Notes: a model not told the origin generated them from the letters alone. DNA of 64,000 nt from Pseudomonas cannabina (GCF_900100365.1 NZ_FNKU01000001.1:4105501-4169500); one strand, 5' to 3'. Shown: positions 49,305 to 58,701, counted from the first letter of the stretch. Translations and numbers: made by a program.

Positions 49305-50255
49305 TCACGCAGGGCTTTGCTCCAGTTGCGACGTCACGCTCTCCAGCAATTGCCGTAGCGCAGACAGTTGCTCGCGATCTCCGCGGCTGATCAACACCTT
49401 TGCCTGACGCTCGATCAGGGTCAACGGGTTGGCGATGTCCGGCAGGTTGATGTGTTCGGCCTGGATCTCGTCGCCACTGCTGACCAGCAGCGCAAAATGA
49501 ATGACGTTTTCCAGCTCGCGGGTATTGCCCGGCCAGCTGTGGGCTTCAAGTACGCGCTGCGCAGACTCGCTGATCAGCTGCACCGGCAGGTTCAAACGCT
49601 GGCTGTAGATGCCGACAAAATACTCGGCCAGCGGCAGGATGTTACCCGGTTGTTCGCGCAGCGCGGGCAGATCGAGGCGTCCTTCGCTCAGGTAGTGATA
49701 AAGCCGCTCGTGGAATTTGCCGGCGGCCACTGCCTGCGCCAGATCGATGCTGGTGGCAGCGACCAGGCGCACGTCGACCGGGCTGGGTTGGTGCGCACCA
49801 ACCCGGGTGACTTCGTGATTTTCCAGCGCGGCGAGCAGCTTGACCTGAATCGGCAGCGGCAAATCACCGATCTCATCCAGGTACAGCGTGCCGCCATTCG
49901 CTGAGCCAAACCAGCCTGCCCGGCTGCTGACTGTGCCGCTGTGGGCGCCAGCCGCGTAGCCGAACAACTCGGCATCCGCGTAAGTCGGGCTGATCGCCCC
50001 GCAGTTCACCGACACGAACAAACCCGCGCGATCGCTGCCGCGATGGATGTGCCGCGCCAGCAATTCCTTGCCGGTCCCGGACTCTCCACGGATAAGAACC
50101 GGCAATGAACGCGGCGCCAGCAGCTCCATTTCCTCGCGCAACCGACGTGAGCGTGGATCAATGAACACCAGTGCCTTGGCGCGAATGCTGAGGGGGCTTT
50201 TTTCCGCATCGGGAAAGGTCAGCAGCGGCTGACCGAAGGTTTCTTGAAGGCTCAT
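49305..50255 (-). CDS. Sigma-54 activator-like AAA+ protein with altered loop and no visible Fis domain
   Basis: A 316-residue protein. The AAA+ module has Walker A IRGESGTGKELLARH, SVNCGAISPTYADAELFGY, Walker B GGTLYLDEIGDLP and SWPGNTRELENVI. Where activators carry the sigma-54-contacting GAFTGA loop it reads GAHSGT. There is no N-terminal sensory domain. The last 50 residues (IERQAKVLISRGDREQLSAL) do not show a clear helix-turn-helix. SfnR-type regulators of sulfur assimilation are the nearest match I recall, and the MetQ-like neighbour fits a sulfur role. Confidence 0.8.
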   Translation of the reverse strand: MSLQETFGQPLLTFPDAEKSPLSIRAKALVFIDPRSRRLREEMELLAPRSLPVLIRGESGTGKELLARHIHRGSDRAGLFVSVNCGAISPTYADAELFGYAAGAHSGTVSSRAGWFGSANGGTLYLDEIGDLPLPIQVKLLAALENHEVTRVGAHQPSPVDVRLVAATSIDLAQAVAAGKFHERLYHYLSEGRLDLPALREQPGNILPLAEYFVGIYSQRLNLPVQLISESAQRVLEAHSWPGNTRELENVIHFALLVSSGDEIQAEHINLPDIANPLTLIERQAKVLISRGDREQLSALRQLLESVTSQLEQSPA

Positions 50256-50336
50256 GACACACTCCCGCCTGAGCCCTTGCGACGGCTCAAGCGTTAAAAA
50301 GACAGGACCCGACGGGCCTTGTAAACAATAGCCCGG

Positions 50337-50918
50337 TCATGCGCGACGACGTGCGTGCTGCTCCAGACGGCTTTGCAGCCGATACAGGTAGGCGAAGCCC
50401 TGCTCCCAGCGTTGATGACCGGATTTGACGTTGATATGCCCGGCCTGACTGAGAAACCCCAGTTCGGCGCCCCAGTGCCGCGCCATCTCCATGGCCCGCT
50501 GGGAGCTGACCGCAGGATCGTTGTCCGAGCAGACAATCTGCGTCGGAAACGGCAGCAGGTCGGTCGGGACAGGTGCGAAATTGCGCAACGCAGGCGGGCA
50601 GTTCGGACGTTCGACGTCGGCAGGCGCAACCAGCAATGCGCCCTGCACCTGACGCAGGGTTTCCAGTGGCGCCAACTGAGCCCAATGCGCGACCGTCACG
50701 CACCCCAGGCTGTGAGCGATCAGGATCACGGGCGTGTCATGCTCGGCAATCGTGCGTTGCAACTCGCCCACCCAGTCTTCACGGCGGGGCTTGAGCCAGT
50801 CGGCCTGCTCCACGCGGGTGCTGTTGGGCAGGCTGTTTTGCCAGTGGGTCTGCCAATGATCATCAGGAGACCCTTGCCAGCCTGGCACGATCAGATACCG
50901 GATCGACTCGTTATGCAT
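50337..50918 (-). CDS. Small alpha/beta hydrolase, RBBP9/YdeN type
   Basis: A 193-residue protein. It opens RYLIVPGWQGSPDDHWQTHW, has nucleophile elbow LIAHSLGCVTVAHWA (Ser), the acid in IVCSDNDPAVS and the His in SQAGHINVKSG. This is the full catalytic triad of the RBBP9 family. It precedes the sigma-54 activator-like gene on the same strand by 80 bp. Substrate unknown. Confidence 0.9.
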   Translation of the reverse strand: MHNESIRYLIVPGWQGSPDDHWQTHWQNSLPNSTRVEQADWLKPRREDWVGELQRTIAEHDTPVILIAHSLGCVTVAHWAQLAPLETLRQVQGALLVAPADVERPNCPPALRNFAPVPTDLLPFPTQIVCSDNDPAVSSQRAMEMARHWGAELGFLSQAGHINVKSGHQRWEQGFAYLYRLQSRLEQHARRRA

Positions 50919-51033
50919 GGATTCGCCTCCTGCATGTATGCGTTCATGAGGTGAGTATAGGGAGTGAAGTTATATTCGCCAAGGAATAAGAAGCTATTTA
51001 TTAATTCCCAAAACGAATATGAAGCCACAGGCG

Positions 51034-51070
51034 AAAAAAAGGACCGCTCCCTGCCTTCGAGGAGCGGCCC
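51034..51070 (-). terminator. Intrinsic terminator of the MFS transporter gene
   Basis: On the minus strand GGGCCGCTCC and GGAGCGGTCC pair (one G-T) around a 10-base loop, followed by seven T. It lies 60 bp after the transporter stop. Confidence 0.88.
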
Positions 51071-51131
51071 TCAACAAAATCACTTTCAGGGCAAAGATTA
51101 ACCGCATTTCATGACAGGAATACGACGTGCC

Positions 51132-52442
51132 TCATGTCGCTGGAACCGGGCGGATGCCGGGCTCGGCAGTGGTCAGCATCACCGGCTCTTCGGTCTGCGG
51201 GACTTCGCGGGCGACGTTCCACACGACAATCGCCGCGATCAGATCGAAGATCGCCAACACCACGAACAGTGGGCTGTAGCCGATTTTGGTGACCAGCACG
51301 CCGAATACCATTGTGAACGCTGCGGCACCAAAAAAGCCGAACATCCCGCCCATGCCGGTGGCTGTCGCGACTTCGTTTTTACCGAATGAGTCCGAGGTAA
51401 TCGAGTACAGCGCACCCGACAGGGTCTGATGAGCGAAGCCGCCCACACACAACAATGCGATGGCGGTGTAGGGGCTTTCGACCAGACCGATGCAGGCCGG
51501 CCCGATCATGCACGAGCAACCGAACAGCATGACCATCTTGCGCGAGGTGAACAGCGAAACCTTGCAGTATTTGTGGAACAGCGGGCTGAGATAACCGCCC
51601 AGTACACAGCCGATATCCGCTGCCAGGAACGGCAGCCAGGCGAACATCGCCACTTCCTTGATGTTCATGTGACGCTCGGTCATCAGGTACAGCGGAATCC
51701 ACGCGTTGAAGGTCTGCCAGGCGGGCTCGGAGAGGATGCGTGCCGAGGCAATCGCGTAAAAATTGCGGTTTTTGAACAACCGTTTCCAGCTGCCTTTTTG
51801 AGTGGGGGCATCCTTGAGGCGTGATTCCTGGCCGCTGAGGATGTAATCGCGCTCGGCATCGCCCAGACGCTTCTGGTCACGCGGGTGCTTGTACAGCAAC
51901 AGCCACAGCCCACTCCACACAATGCCCAGACCGCCGACAATCAGAAACGCCAGCTCCCAGCCGCTTTGCAGAATCGCCCAGACCACCAGCGGCGGCGCAA
52001 GCAAGGCGCCGAACGACGAGCCGATGTTGAACCAGCCAATGGCGACCGAGCGCTCTTTGGCGGGAAACCATTCGGTAGTCGCCTTGACGCCCGCTGGCAG
52101 GCCCGCCGCTTCGGTCAGGCCGAGCATGCCACGGAAGATCGCCAGGCTCTGCCAGCCGGTGGCGAACGCTGCCGCAGCGCAGGCCGCCGACCAGGCCACC
52201 GCAAAAATCGCAAAGCCCATCTTGGTGCCGATGGCATCGATGATGTAACCCGCCACCGGTTGCATGATCGCGTAGCACACCTGCCAGGCGACGACGATAT
52301 GCGCGTACTGCTCGGTAGAAATGCTCAACTCACTCATGAGCGTGGGCGCTGCAACGGACAGCGTGTTACGTGCGAGGTAGTTGACGACCAGACCGGCCGT
52401 GACCAGACCGACCATCCACCACCGTATGCCTTTTACTTTCAT
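51132..52442 (-). CDS. MFS anion:cation symporter, sugar-acid (hexuronate/galactonate) type
   Basis: A 436-residue inner-membrane transporter of the ACS family. Helix 1 has VGLVTAGLVVNYLARNTLSVAAP, then QPVAGYIIDAIGTKMGF (motif A), FRGMLGLTEAAGLPAGVKATTEWFP and GWFNIGSSFGALLAPPLVVW, all typical of ExuT/GudP/DgoT-like symporters. Substrate within the group cannot be fixed. Expression appears to come from a strong promoter about 260 bp upstream that is covered by a GntR-type site. No catabolic genes follow; the terminator at 51034-51070 ends the unit. Confidence 0.88.
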   Translation of the reverse strand: MKVKGIRWWMVGLVTAGLVVNYLARNTLSVAAPTLMSELSISTEQYAHIVVAWQVCYAIMQPVAGYIIDAIGTKMGFAIFAVAWSAACAAAAFATGWQSLAIFRGMLGLTEAAGLPAGVKATTEWFPAKERSVAIGWFNIGSSFGALLAPPLVVWAILQSGWELAFLIVGGLGIVWSGLWLLLYKHPRDQKRLGDAERDYILSGQESRLKDAPTQKGSWKRLFKNRNFYAIASARILSEPAWQTFNAWIPLYLMTERHMNIKEVAMFAWLPFLAADIGCVLGGYLSPLFHKYCKVSLFTSRKMVMLFGCSCMIGPACIGLVESPYTAIALLCVGGFAHQTLSGALYSITSDSFGKNEVATATGMGGMFGFFGAAAFTMVFGVLVTKIGYSPLFVVLAIFDLIAAIVVWNVAREVPQTEEPVMLTTAEPGIRPVPAT

Positions 52443-52688
52443 CTCTTCACCCTGTTTGTTTTTAGATTGGCGATGAGCGTCCCGCGGCCAGGACCGTGAG
52501 GCGGCTGATTTTATGTAACTTTAGATTTCTATTGCTCGACAGGTGCCTATCGACGGATTTCGTTGCTTTTCGCGGGTTAAAGCCGATTTAGAAAGCGGTT
52601 CTTGCTTCAGCAATGCATGGATGAGGAGATTGGCCATGAGCTTGTCACTCTTTGAATTATTTTTATGGTTGTAATTTTTAAAAGCCAT

Positions 52689-52705
52689 ATGTCGTCGTAC
52701 AACAT
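52689..52705. promoter_or_regulatory. GntR (FadR-subfamily) operator candidate at the transcription start
   Basis: ATGTCGTCGTACAACAT has near-matching 7-bp arms, and its core TCGTCGTACAA fits the TNGTNNNACNA pattern of FadR-type GntR regulators. It lies just after the -10 box, covering the predicted start site, an ideal position for repression. Confidence 0.7.
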
Positions 52706-52711
52706 AGCGCA

Positions 52712-52740
52712 TTTATAGTCACTTGGGACGGCAGTGTCAA
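52712..52740 (-). promoter_or_regulatory. Sigma-70 promoter for the MFS transporter
   Basis: On the minus strand TTGACA (52740-52735) and TATAAA (52717-52712) are separated by exactly 17 bp, one base from consensus. Predicted transcription starts near 52705, leaving a leader of about 260 bases. Confidence 0.82.
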
Positions 52741-52809
52741 TTAGCAGAAAAGCTGATAGCGCCTGCAGGAAGGCTTTAGCGACGAGATGCCGCTTGACCG
52801 CGAAATGCT

Positions 52810-52820
52810 TCGTTATACGA
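52810..52820. promoter_or_regulatory. Second GntR-type operator candidate
   Basis: TCGTTATACGA has perfect TCGT/ACGA arms and fits TNGTNNNACNA. It is about 70 bp upstream of the -35 box, so it could support looping with the site at 52689-52705. Confidence 0.5.
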
Positions 52821-53066
52821 CGACCCGACAAAATTCAGCTTTTTGCAACGCCACTTCCTGAAGGCAACGTCATACGGGATGGCCACCGACCGAGGTGGCC
52901 AAACGAGCACGACCTGTAAAGATTCAGGAATTGCATCAGGGGGCTTGCACAACTGTCACAAAAGCTTTCATTCTCTGAGGGCGCATCGGGCAAGGGAATG
53001 TCTCTTGATGCTCTGTCGGCAGTGCGCCGACGTTGAACGACAACCCAATCCAGGAAGGGCGCTCAC

Positions 53067-54059
53067 ATGCCTGAGCCAAGCAGTCTCGCCAGCTGGACAC
53101 GCGCTCTGCGCAAGCAACTCGATGCGCTCGGCGCCGATAGCAACGCGCTGTGCCTGAGCGCAGGTATCGACCCGCGCAAGCTTGATGATCCGGACGCGCA
53201 GTTTCCGGCAGCCACCACTGCCCTGCTCTGGGAACTCGCGGTGCAAACCAGCCTCGATCCGACCCTCGGGTTGCGCGTGTCACGGTTCGTCAGCCCGACC
53301 ACCTTTCATGCGCTGGGCTATACGCTGGTTGCCAGTGGCTCATTGCGCGAGGTATTCGAGCGCATCGTGCGTTACCACTCGGTGGCCGACGACTCGCTGG
53401 AGCTGGATTTCAGGGCAGCCGGCGAGCGTTATGAGTTTCGTTTCAGCGCGCCGAAATCCTGCCCGTCGCCCATCCATGAGCTGCTGGATGCCTTCGCCGC
53501 AATTTACCTGCGGACCTGTCGCAATCGGCTCGGCAGAGGTTACGCCCCCCTCGCCGTGCACCTGCAACGGCCAGCGCCCGACAACCCGCAGCCCTGGCAT
53601 GATCTGTTTCGCTCAGCGCTGAATTTCTCGGCAGAAGAGAACATGCTGGAATTTGGCGCTGATGATTTCGATGGACATCTGCACGACGGCCCGATTCAGC
53701 TGACCGAGCACAACACCAATGGCGACCCGCTGCCGTCGCTGATCTGGGAGCAGCGAGTGCGCTCCGCCATCGAAACCCTGCTGCCGGATGGTGAGCCTAC
53801 TGCGCAGAGCATCGCCGAGGCGCTGCACCTGAGCGAGCGCAGTCTGGAGCGGCACTTGGCGGATGAAGGATGTTGTTACGACCTGCTGCTCAATCAATGC
53901 CGCCAGAACCTGGCACTGCTGCACATGAGCGAGCCACAGACTTCATTGAGCGAAGTCGCGTATTTGCTGGGCTTTGGCGACACCGACAGCCTGAGCCGCG
54001 CATTCAAACGCTGGACCGGGCTGACGCCGGAGCAGTACCGGAACGGGTTGGTGCGGTAA
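53067..54059 (+). CDS. AraC-family regulator with Arabinose_bd-type N-terminal domain
   Basis: A 330-residue regulator. The N-terminal domain (about 15-205) has the LWELAVQTSLDPTLGLRVS and TFHALGYTLVASGSLREVFE blocks of the PF12625 type. The C-terminal double helix-turn-helix has SIAEALHLSERSLERHLAD and VAYLLGFGDTDSLSRAFKRW, ending TGLTPEQYR. It is divergent from the MFS gene, but the GntR-type sites there suggest the transporter has a different regulator. Confidence 0.9.
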   Translation: MPEPSSLASWTRALRKQLDALGADSNALCLSAGIDPRKLDDPDAQFPAATTALLWELAVQTSLDPTLGLRVSRFVSPTTFHALGYTLVASGSLREVFERIVRYHSVADDSLELDFRAAGERYEFRFSAPKSCPSPIHELLDAFAAIYLRTCRNRLGRGYAPLAVHLQRPAPDNPQPWHDLFRSALNFSAEENMLEFGADDFDGHLHDGPIQLTEHNTNGDPLPSLIWEQRVRSAIETLLPDGEPTAQSIAEALHLSERSLERHLADEGCCYDLLLNQCRQNLALLHMSEPQTSLSEVAYLLGFGDTDSLSRAFKRWTGLTPEQYRNGLVR

Positions 54060-54061
54060 GA

Positions 54062-54228
54062 CGACTATCGTGCGACGCTCCGCGTCGACATGCCGTTCTG
54101 GACGCTCCGCGTCCGATCTCGGGTATGCGGCGCGGCGAAGATCTGTGACGCGGAGCGTCACGCAAAGCATTCCCACGCTGGAGCGGAGGGAAAGATACCT
54201 CAACTATCGTGCGACGCTCCGCGTCCGC
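54062..54228. repeat. Dispersed GC-rich palindromic repeats, third locus
   Basis: Both modules seen at 4420-4548 recur: ACTATCGTGCGACGCTCCG twice (54064 and about 54202) and the GTGACGCGGAGCGTCAC palindrome with TTCCCACGCTGGAGCG between. It again lies between two convergent genes. Confidence 0.82.
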
Positions 54229-54269
54229 TTTTGAACAGGCGTAACGCCATTAGACTGGAGAGTAATGCC

Positions 54270-55499
54270 CTAACAGGCATCAATCCGCGCCAGTTCCGGC
54301 AGATCCCCGGACAGCCCTAAAGCCTCGCGCACAAACAGTGCCTTGGCTTCGGGCATCTGGTTGACCATTTTCAAACCGGCGTTGCGCAGCCAGCGCAGGG
54401 GCAGCGCGTCGGCCTGGAACAGGCGTTCGATACCTTCCATCGCCGCCATCAGCGTCAGGTTGTGCGGCATGCGACGGCGCTCATAGCGGCCCAACACGCG
54501 CGCATCCGACCAGCGCTCGCCGCGCTGGGCAGCGTGAGTCAGCACCTCGGCCAGCACCGCAGCATCGAGAAAACCGAGGTTCACGCCCTGCCCGGCCAGC
54601 GGATGGATGGTGTGTGCGGCGTCGCCAATCAGGGCCAGCCCCTTGGCGACGTAGCGCTTGGCATGACGCTGACGCAGCGGCACGCTCAGGCGGGCATCGG
54701 CTGTGAGAACCTGACCGAGTCGCCCCTCGAACGCGCTTTCCAGCTCGCGACAGAACAGATCGTCGTCCAGCACCATCAGACGCTCGGCCTCAGCCGGCGT
54801 GACCGACCAGACGATGGAGCACCAGTGCTCACCCTCACGGTCCAGCGGCAGAAACGCCAGCGGGCCGTCATCGGTGAAACGCTGCCAGGCGGTTTTCCTG
54901 TGCGAATCCGCTGTGCGCACGCTGGTAATGATCGCGTGGTGCTGATAATCCCACTCTCGCGTCGGAGTTTCTGTCAGGCGGCGCACCGCGGAGTTCGCGC
55001 CGTCGGCGGCAATCACCAGTGGCGCGCGCAACAAGCGGCCGCCTGCCAGCGTCAGCAGCCAGTCATCGCCTGAATGGCGCATCTGCTCAAGTCGCGAATT
55101 GGCCAGCAAACCGATATCGCTGTCATGCAGGCGATCAAGCAGCGCGTCCTGCACCACGCGATTTTCGACGATATGCCCCAGTACATTGGCGTGCACGCTG
55201 GAGGCTGAAAAATGAATCTGGCCGGTGCCGCTGCCGTCCCAGACATGCATGTGCGCATACGGGCTGATGCGCCGCGCAGCGATGCCTTCCCACACGTCCA
55301 AGCGTTGCAGAATACGCTGGCTGGCAGCCGACAGAGCGCTAACCCGCGGCTCGAAGTTCGATTGCGGGTCGAAGGGTTTGACGCTTAGCGGCCCGCCATC
55401 GACCACCAGCACGTCCAGGCCACTGCCCTGCAAGGCCAGTGCAAGGGCGCTGCCGACCATGCCGGCTCCGATAATCAGCACATCCGCACGTGTTTCCAT
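54270..55499 (-). CDS. Ubiquinone-biosynthesis FAD monooxygenase (UbiI/VisC-type)
   Basis: A 409-residue flavoprotein hydroxylase. The FAD motif is DVLIIGAGMVGSALALALQ, followed by the DG-type LVIAADGANSAVR and the second FAD motif LIGDAAHTIHPLAGQGVNLGFLD, the signature of the UbiH/UbiF/UbiI family. It lies next to ubiH, as visC does in other proteobacteria; exact ring position not decidable here. I chose the ATG at 55499; a TTG two codons upstream is possible. Confidence 0.88.
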   Translation of the reverse strand: METRADVLIIGAGMVGSALALALQGSGLDVLVVDGGPLSVKPFDPQSNFEPRVSALSAASQRILQRLDVWEGIAARRISPYAHMHVWDGSGTGQIHFSASSVHANVLGHIVENRVVQDALLDRLHDSDIGLLANSRLEQMRHSGDDWLLTLAGGRLLRAPLVIAADGANSAVRRLTETPTREWDYQHHAIITSVRTADSHRKTAWQRFTDDGPLAFLPLDREGEHWCSIVWSVTPAEAERLMVLDDDLFCRELESAFEGRLGQVLTADARLSVPLRQRHAKRYVAKGLALIGDAAHTIHPLAGQGVNLGFLDAAVLAEVLTHAAQRGERWSDARVLGRYERRRMPHNLTLMAAMEGIERLFQADALPLRWLRNAGLKMVNQMPEAKALFVREALGLSGDLPELARIDAC

Positions 55500-55550
55500 G
55501 CTCAAACCGTTCTCGCTTGCGGCCGAAGCCAGGTATTTAAAGGGCGTGCG

Positions 55551-56738
55551 TTACACATCGGTTCGAGTCCCCAATCCCATCGCCTGACGGGCGAACCAGC
55601 GTTTGGCGACCGGCAGCAGATCAAGGCCCAGCAAGCCCAGGTTACGTCCCGTGGCCACTGCCGACTGGGTGCTGCCGAACAGGCGCGTCACCTTGTCGGA
55701 GAAACCGACGGTCAACTGCTGGTCCATGAACTGACGCTCGCGGTAGCGCTGCAACGTCGGCAGATCCCCCAGCGGGGCATCACTGTCGAGCAGCGTCTCG
55801 GCCAGTGCATCGGCATCCCGCAGCGACAGATTGAAACCCTGCCCCGCAATCGGATGCAGACTGTGCGCCGCGTTGCCCAGGATCACCAGATGCGAGCGCA
55901 CCTGCTCTTCGGCTTCGACCAGCGCCAACGGGTAGACATAGCGCGCCCCGACCTGACGCAGCGTGCCCAGGCGGTAGCCAAACACGCCCTGCAGCTCTTC
56001 GAGAAAACGCCGGTCATCGAGATCGGCGAGACGCTGGGTGTCATTACCCGGACGGGTCCACACCAACGCGCAACGGTTGTCCGGCAATGGCAACAAGGCC
56101 ATCGGGCCATCGTCGGTAAAACGCTCGAAAGCCTGCCCGCAATGAGCTTCGCTCGGCGTGATGTTGGCGATCAGAGCGCTCTGGTCGTAAGGCCGCTGAC
56201 GCACACCGACGCCCAGTTGTTCACGCAGGCTGGAACGACCGCCGTCGGCGAGCACGGCCAGATCACACTCCAGCTCGGTTTCATCATTCAGCGTCAGGCG
56301 ATAGCCGTCAGGCAGCGGGTGCATCTGCTTGACCTCTGCCGGCACGCGCCAACTGACGACGTCTCGATCCAGAGCGGCCCAGAGCGCCTGACCCAGCCAG
56401 GCGTTTTCCACGACATAGCCGAGCGCCGGCACGCCCTCTTCAATCGCCGCAAGACGGGTCGCGCCAAAGCGCCCGCGGTCCGAAACCTGGATTTGCAGAA
56501 TCGGCTCGGCACGCCGCGCAATCTGCTGCCAGACGCCGAGCCTCTCGTAGATACGCCGAGCGCCAAACGACAATGCAGACGAGCGTGCGTCATAACTGGG
56601 TTGCCAGCTTTCGCCCGGAGCAAACGGCTCGACCAGCACGATGCTCCAGCCGCGCGCCTTGGCACCCGCCTGTAGCGCAAGGGCGAGGCTTGCGCCTACC
56701 AGCCCTCCGCCAACGATTGCGATATTGAACCGGCTCAT
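55551..56738 (-). CDS. ubiH: 2-octaprenyl-6-methoxyphenol hydroxylase
   Basis: A 395-residue FAD monooxygenase of ubiquinone synthesis. It has NIAIVGGGLVGASLALALQ, LAVLADGGRSSLREQLGV and LGNAAHSLHPIAGQGFNLSLRD. Its ATG overlaps the pepP stop by 4 bp, giving the classic pepP-ubiH order. Confidence 0.94.
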   Translation of the reverse strand: MSRFNIAIVGGGLVGASLALALQAGAKARGWSIVLVEPFAPGESWQPSYDARSSALSFGARRIYERLGVWQQIARRAEPILQIQVSDRGRFGATRLAAIEEGVPALGYVVENAWLGQALWAALDRDVVSWRVPAEVKQMHPLPDGYRLTLNDETELECDLAVLADGGRSSLREQLGVGVRQRPYDQSALIANITPSEAHCGQAFERFTDDGPMALLPLPDNRCALVWTRPGNDTQRLADLDDRRFLEELQGVFGYRLGTLRQVGARYVYPLALVEAEEQVRSHLVILGNAAHSLHPIAGQGFNLSLRDADALAETLLDSDAPLGDLPTLQRYRERQFMDQQLTVGFSDKVTRLFGSTQSAVATGRNLGLLGLDLLPVAKRWFARQAMGLGTRTDV

Positions 56739-58069
56739 ACGATGGGTACCTGTGCGCCAGCCATCAGCGCCTCGATCTCGGCGACGGTCTTGGGCACGCC
56801 GCCGGACAGGATTTCACAGCCCCGCCGGGTTACCACCACGTCATCCTCGATTCGCACACCAATACCTCGCCATTTCTTCGCGACATCCAGATTGTCGGGG
56901 GATATGTAAATCCCGGGTTCGACGGTCAGCGTCATTCCGACCTCCAATACTCGCCACTCGCCGCCGACCTTGTATTCGCCGACATCGTGCACGTCCATGC
57001 CCAGCCAGTGCCCGGCGCGGTGCATGTAAAAAGCCTTGTAGGCCTCGCTTTCGATCAACTGCGCAACATCGCCTTGCAGCAGGCCAAGCTCGACCAGCCC
57101 GGCGGTAATAACCTGGACCGTCGCTTCGTGCGCCTGGTTCCAGTGTTTGTCCGGGCCGATGGCGTCAAAGGCGGCGTACTGCGATTTCAGCACCAGTTCA
57201 TAAATGGCTTTCTGCTCGGGTGAAAACCTGCCACTCACTGGAAAAGTTCGGGTGATGTCGCTGGCATAACAGTCGATTTCGCAGCCCGCGTCGATCAGCA
57301 CCAGATCGCCGTCCTTGAGCACGGCGTCGTTCTGCTGGTAATGCAGGATGCAGCCATTGCACCCCGAAGCGACGATGGAGCCGTAGGCCGGCATCTTCGA
57401 CCCGCCCCTGCGGAATTCATAATCCAGCTCGGCCTCCAGACTGAACTCATGCAGACCGGCGCGACAGGCCTGCATCGCACGCACATGGGCACGCGCGGAG
57501 ATTTCCGCCGCATGGCGCATGACTTTGATTTCCGCCGCCGACTTGTACAGACGCATGTCGTGCAGCAGGTGATCCAGCGCCACGAACTCTTTGGGCGGCT
57601 GCGCGCCGAGGTGCGCTTTGGAGCGGATCACGTTGATCCAGTCCATGACATGCCGGTCAAATTCGGGGTTGCTGCCCATCGCCGAATACACCCGGTCGCG
57701 GCCTTCGATCAAACCCGGCAAAATATCGTCGATGTCGCTGATCGGGAACGCATCGTCCGCGCCAAAATCGCGAATCGCACCTTCCTGCCCGGCACGCAGA
57801 CCATCCCACAGCTCGCGCTCGGGGTTGCGCTCGCGGCAGAACAGGACGTACTCGCCGTACTCGCGTCCGGGAATCAGCACAACCACTGCTTCGGGCTCGG
57901 GAAAGCCGCTCAGGTACTGAAAGTCACTGTCCTGCCGGTACACGTGCTCGACATCCCGATTACGAATGGCCACCGCAGCGGCGGGCAGAATCGCGATGCT
58001 GTTCGGCTCCATCTGAGCCATCAGCGCCTTGCGGCGGCGGGCGTATTCGGACTTCGGGATCTGAATCAT
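56735..58069 (-). CDS. pepP: Xaa-Pro aminopeptidase
   Basis: A 444-residue dinuclear metallopeptidase. The start is IPKSEYARRRKALMAQMEPN. Metal ligands are seen in LVLIDAGCEIDCYASDITRTFP (two Asp), HRAGHWLGMDVHDVG (His), LTVEPGIYI (Glu) and GVRIEDDVVVT (Glu). Full length. Confidence 0.96.
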   Translation of the reverse strand: MIQIPKSEYARRRKALMAQMEPNSIAILPAAAVAIRNRDVEHVYRQDSDFQYLSGFPEPEAVVVLIPGREYGEYVLFCRERNPERELWDGLRAGQEGAIRDFGADDAFPISDIDDILPGLIEGRDRVYSAMGSNPEFDRHVMDWINVIRSKAHLGAQPPKEFVALDHLLHDMRLYKSAAEIKVMRHAAEISARAHVRAMQACRAGLHEFSLEAELDYEFRRGGSKMPAYGSIVASGCNGCILHYQQNDAVLKDGDLVLIDAGCEIDCYASDITRTFPVSGRFSPEQKAIYELVLKSQYAAFDAIGPDKHWNQAHEATVQVITAGLVELGLLQGDVAQLIESEAYKAFYMHRAGHWLGMDVHDVGEYKVGGEWRVLEVGMTLTVEPGIYISPDNLDVAKKWRGIGVRIEDDVVVTRRGCEILSGGVPKTVAEIEALMAGAQVPIV

Positions 58070-58146
58070 TGGCAGCTTGAGTCCTGATGGAGTCTGCCGG
58101 CCAGGGCGATATCAGCCCGGACCGGTGTCGCAGTGATTGCTGTCGG

Positions 58147-58701
58147 TCAGTGCAGGGAAGGCTTGGGTTCCGGCGCGGACGGCTCGTTGAACTCGGTGAA
58201 GAGCAGCAACGGCGCTACGCGCATGTACTCCATGACTTCCATGTAGTCGGTCTCGCCGTCTTCGGACTCTTCCAGCGCATCCTGAACCTGAGCGATGGCC
58301 GCCAGATCCTCAAGAACGGCTTTGGCTTCAGTGCCAAGTGTCTTGTCACCGATGGCCAGACCGAAGCCTGACAGGAAGCCCTGACACCACTGGCCCAATG
58401 CGGCAGCGCGCTCGGTCAGCGGTTCGTCGTCGCCCGGCAGCAACAGCACAACGGTCATGTCGTCGCCTGTGAGTTCGCTTTTGACCATCTCTTGCAAGCC
58501 GACAAGCGCTGCGCGGATGTTATCCTGCGGCTCGGTTTCGAGCAGCACCGAGGCGTCGGCGAACCAGCCTTCGTTGTCGAAACCGGCACCGGCGCAACTG
58601 CGGCCCAGCAACAGACCGTGCAGCTCGGCGGGGGATACTTGATGGCCGCCGCTGTTGAGCAGAGTGGCGAATGCTTTGTACGGAGAATTCTGAATGGGCA
58701 T
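58147..58701 (-). CDS. ygfB: UPF0149 family protein YgfB
   Basis: A 184-residue helical protein: [16 protein letters not shown] near the start, [20 protein letters not shown] in the middle, and the acidic [20 protein letters not shown] near the end. It is the first gene before pepP. YgfB has been linked in P. aeruginosa to control of beta-lactamase genes; here assignment is by family and position. Confidence 0.92.
   Translation of the reverse strand: MPIQNSPYKAFATLLNSGGHQVSPAELHGLLLGRSCAGAGFDNEGWFADASVLLETEPQDNIRAALVGLQEMVKSELTGDDMTVVLLLPGDDEPLTERAAALGQWCQGFLSGFGLAIGDKTLGTEAKAVLEDLAAIAQVQDALEESEDGETDYMEVMEYMRVAPLLLFTEFNEPSAPEPKPSLH

Larger units (their letters stand above)
52443..53066. other. 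624-bp regulatory region between the MFS and AraC genes
   Basis: No protein gene is convincing. It contains a consensus-like minus-strand promoter, two GntR-type operator candidates, and an apparent 260-base untranslated leader before the MFS gene (52443-52705). Local base composition is more AT-rich than the neighbours between about 52630 and 52720. Confidence 0.7.

Noticed and set aside
52521..52712. A 63-codon ORF upstream of the MFS gene
   Set aside because: Its ATG overlaps the -10 box of the predicted promoter, so it would not be on the transcript; no family resemblance.
55555..55575. GGTTCGAGTCCC-like string suggesting a tRNA T-loop
   Set aside because: It is the end of the ubiH coding sequence and no acceptor or anticodon stem can be folded around it.
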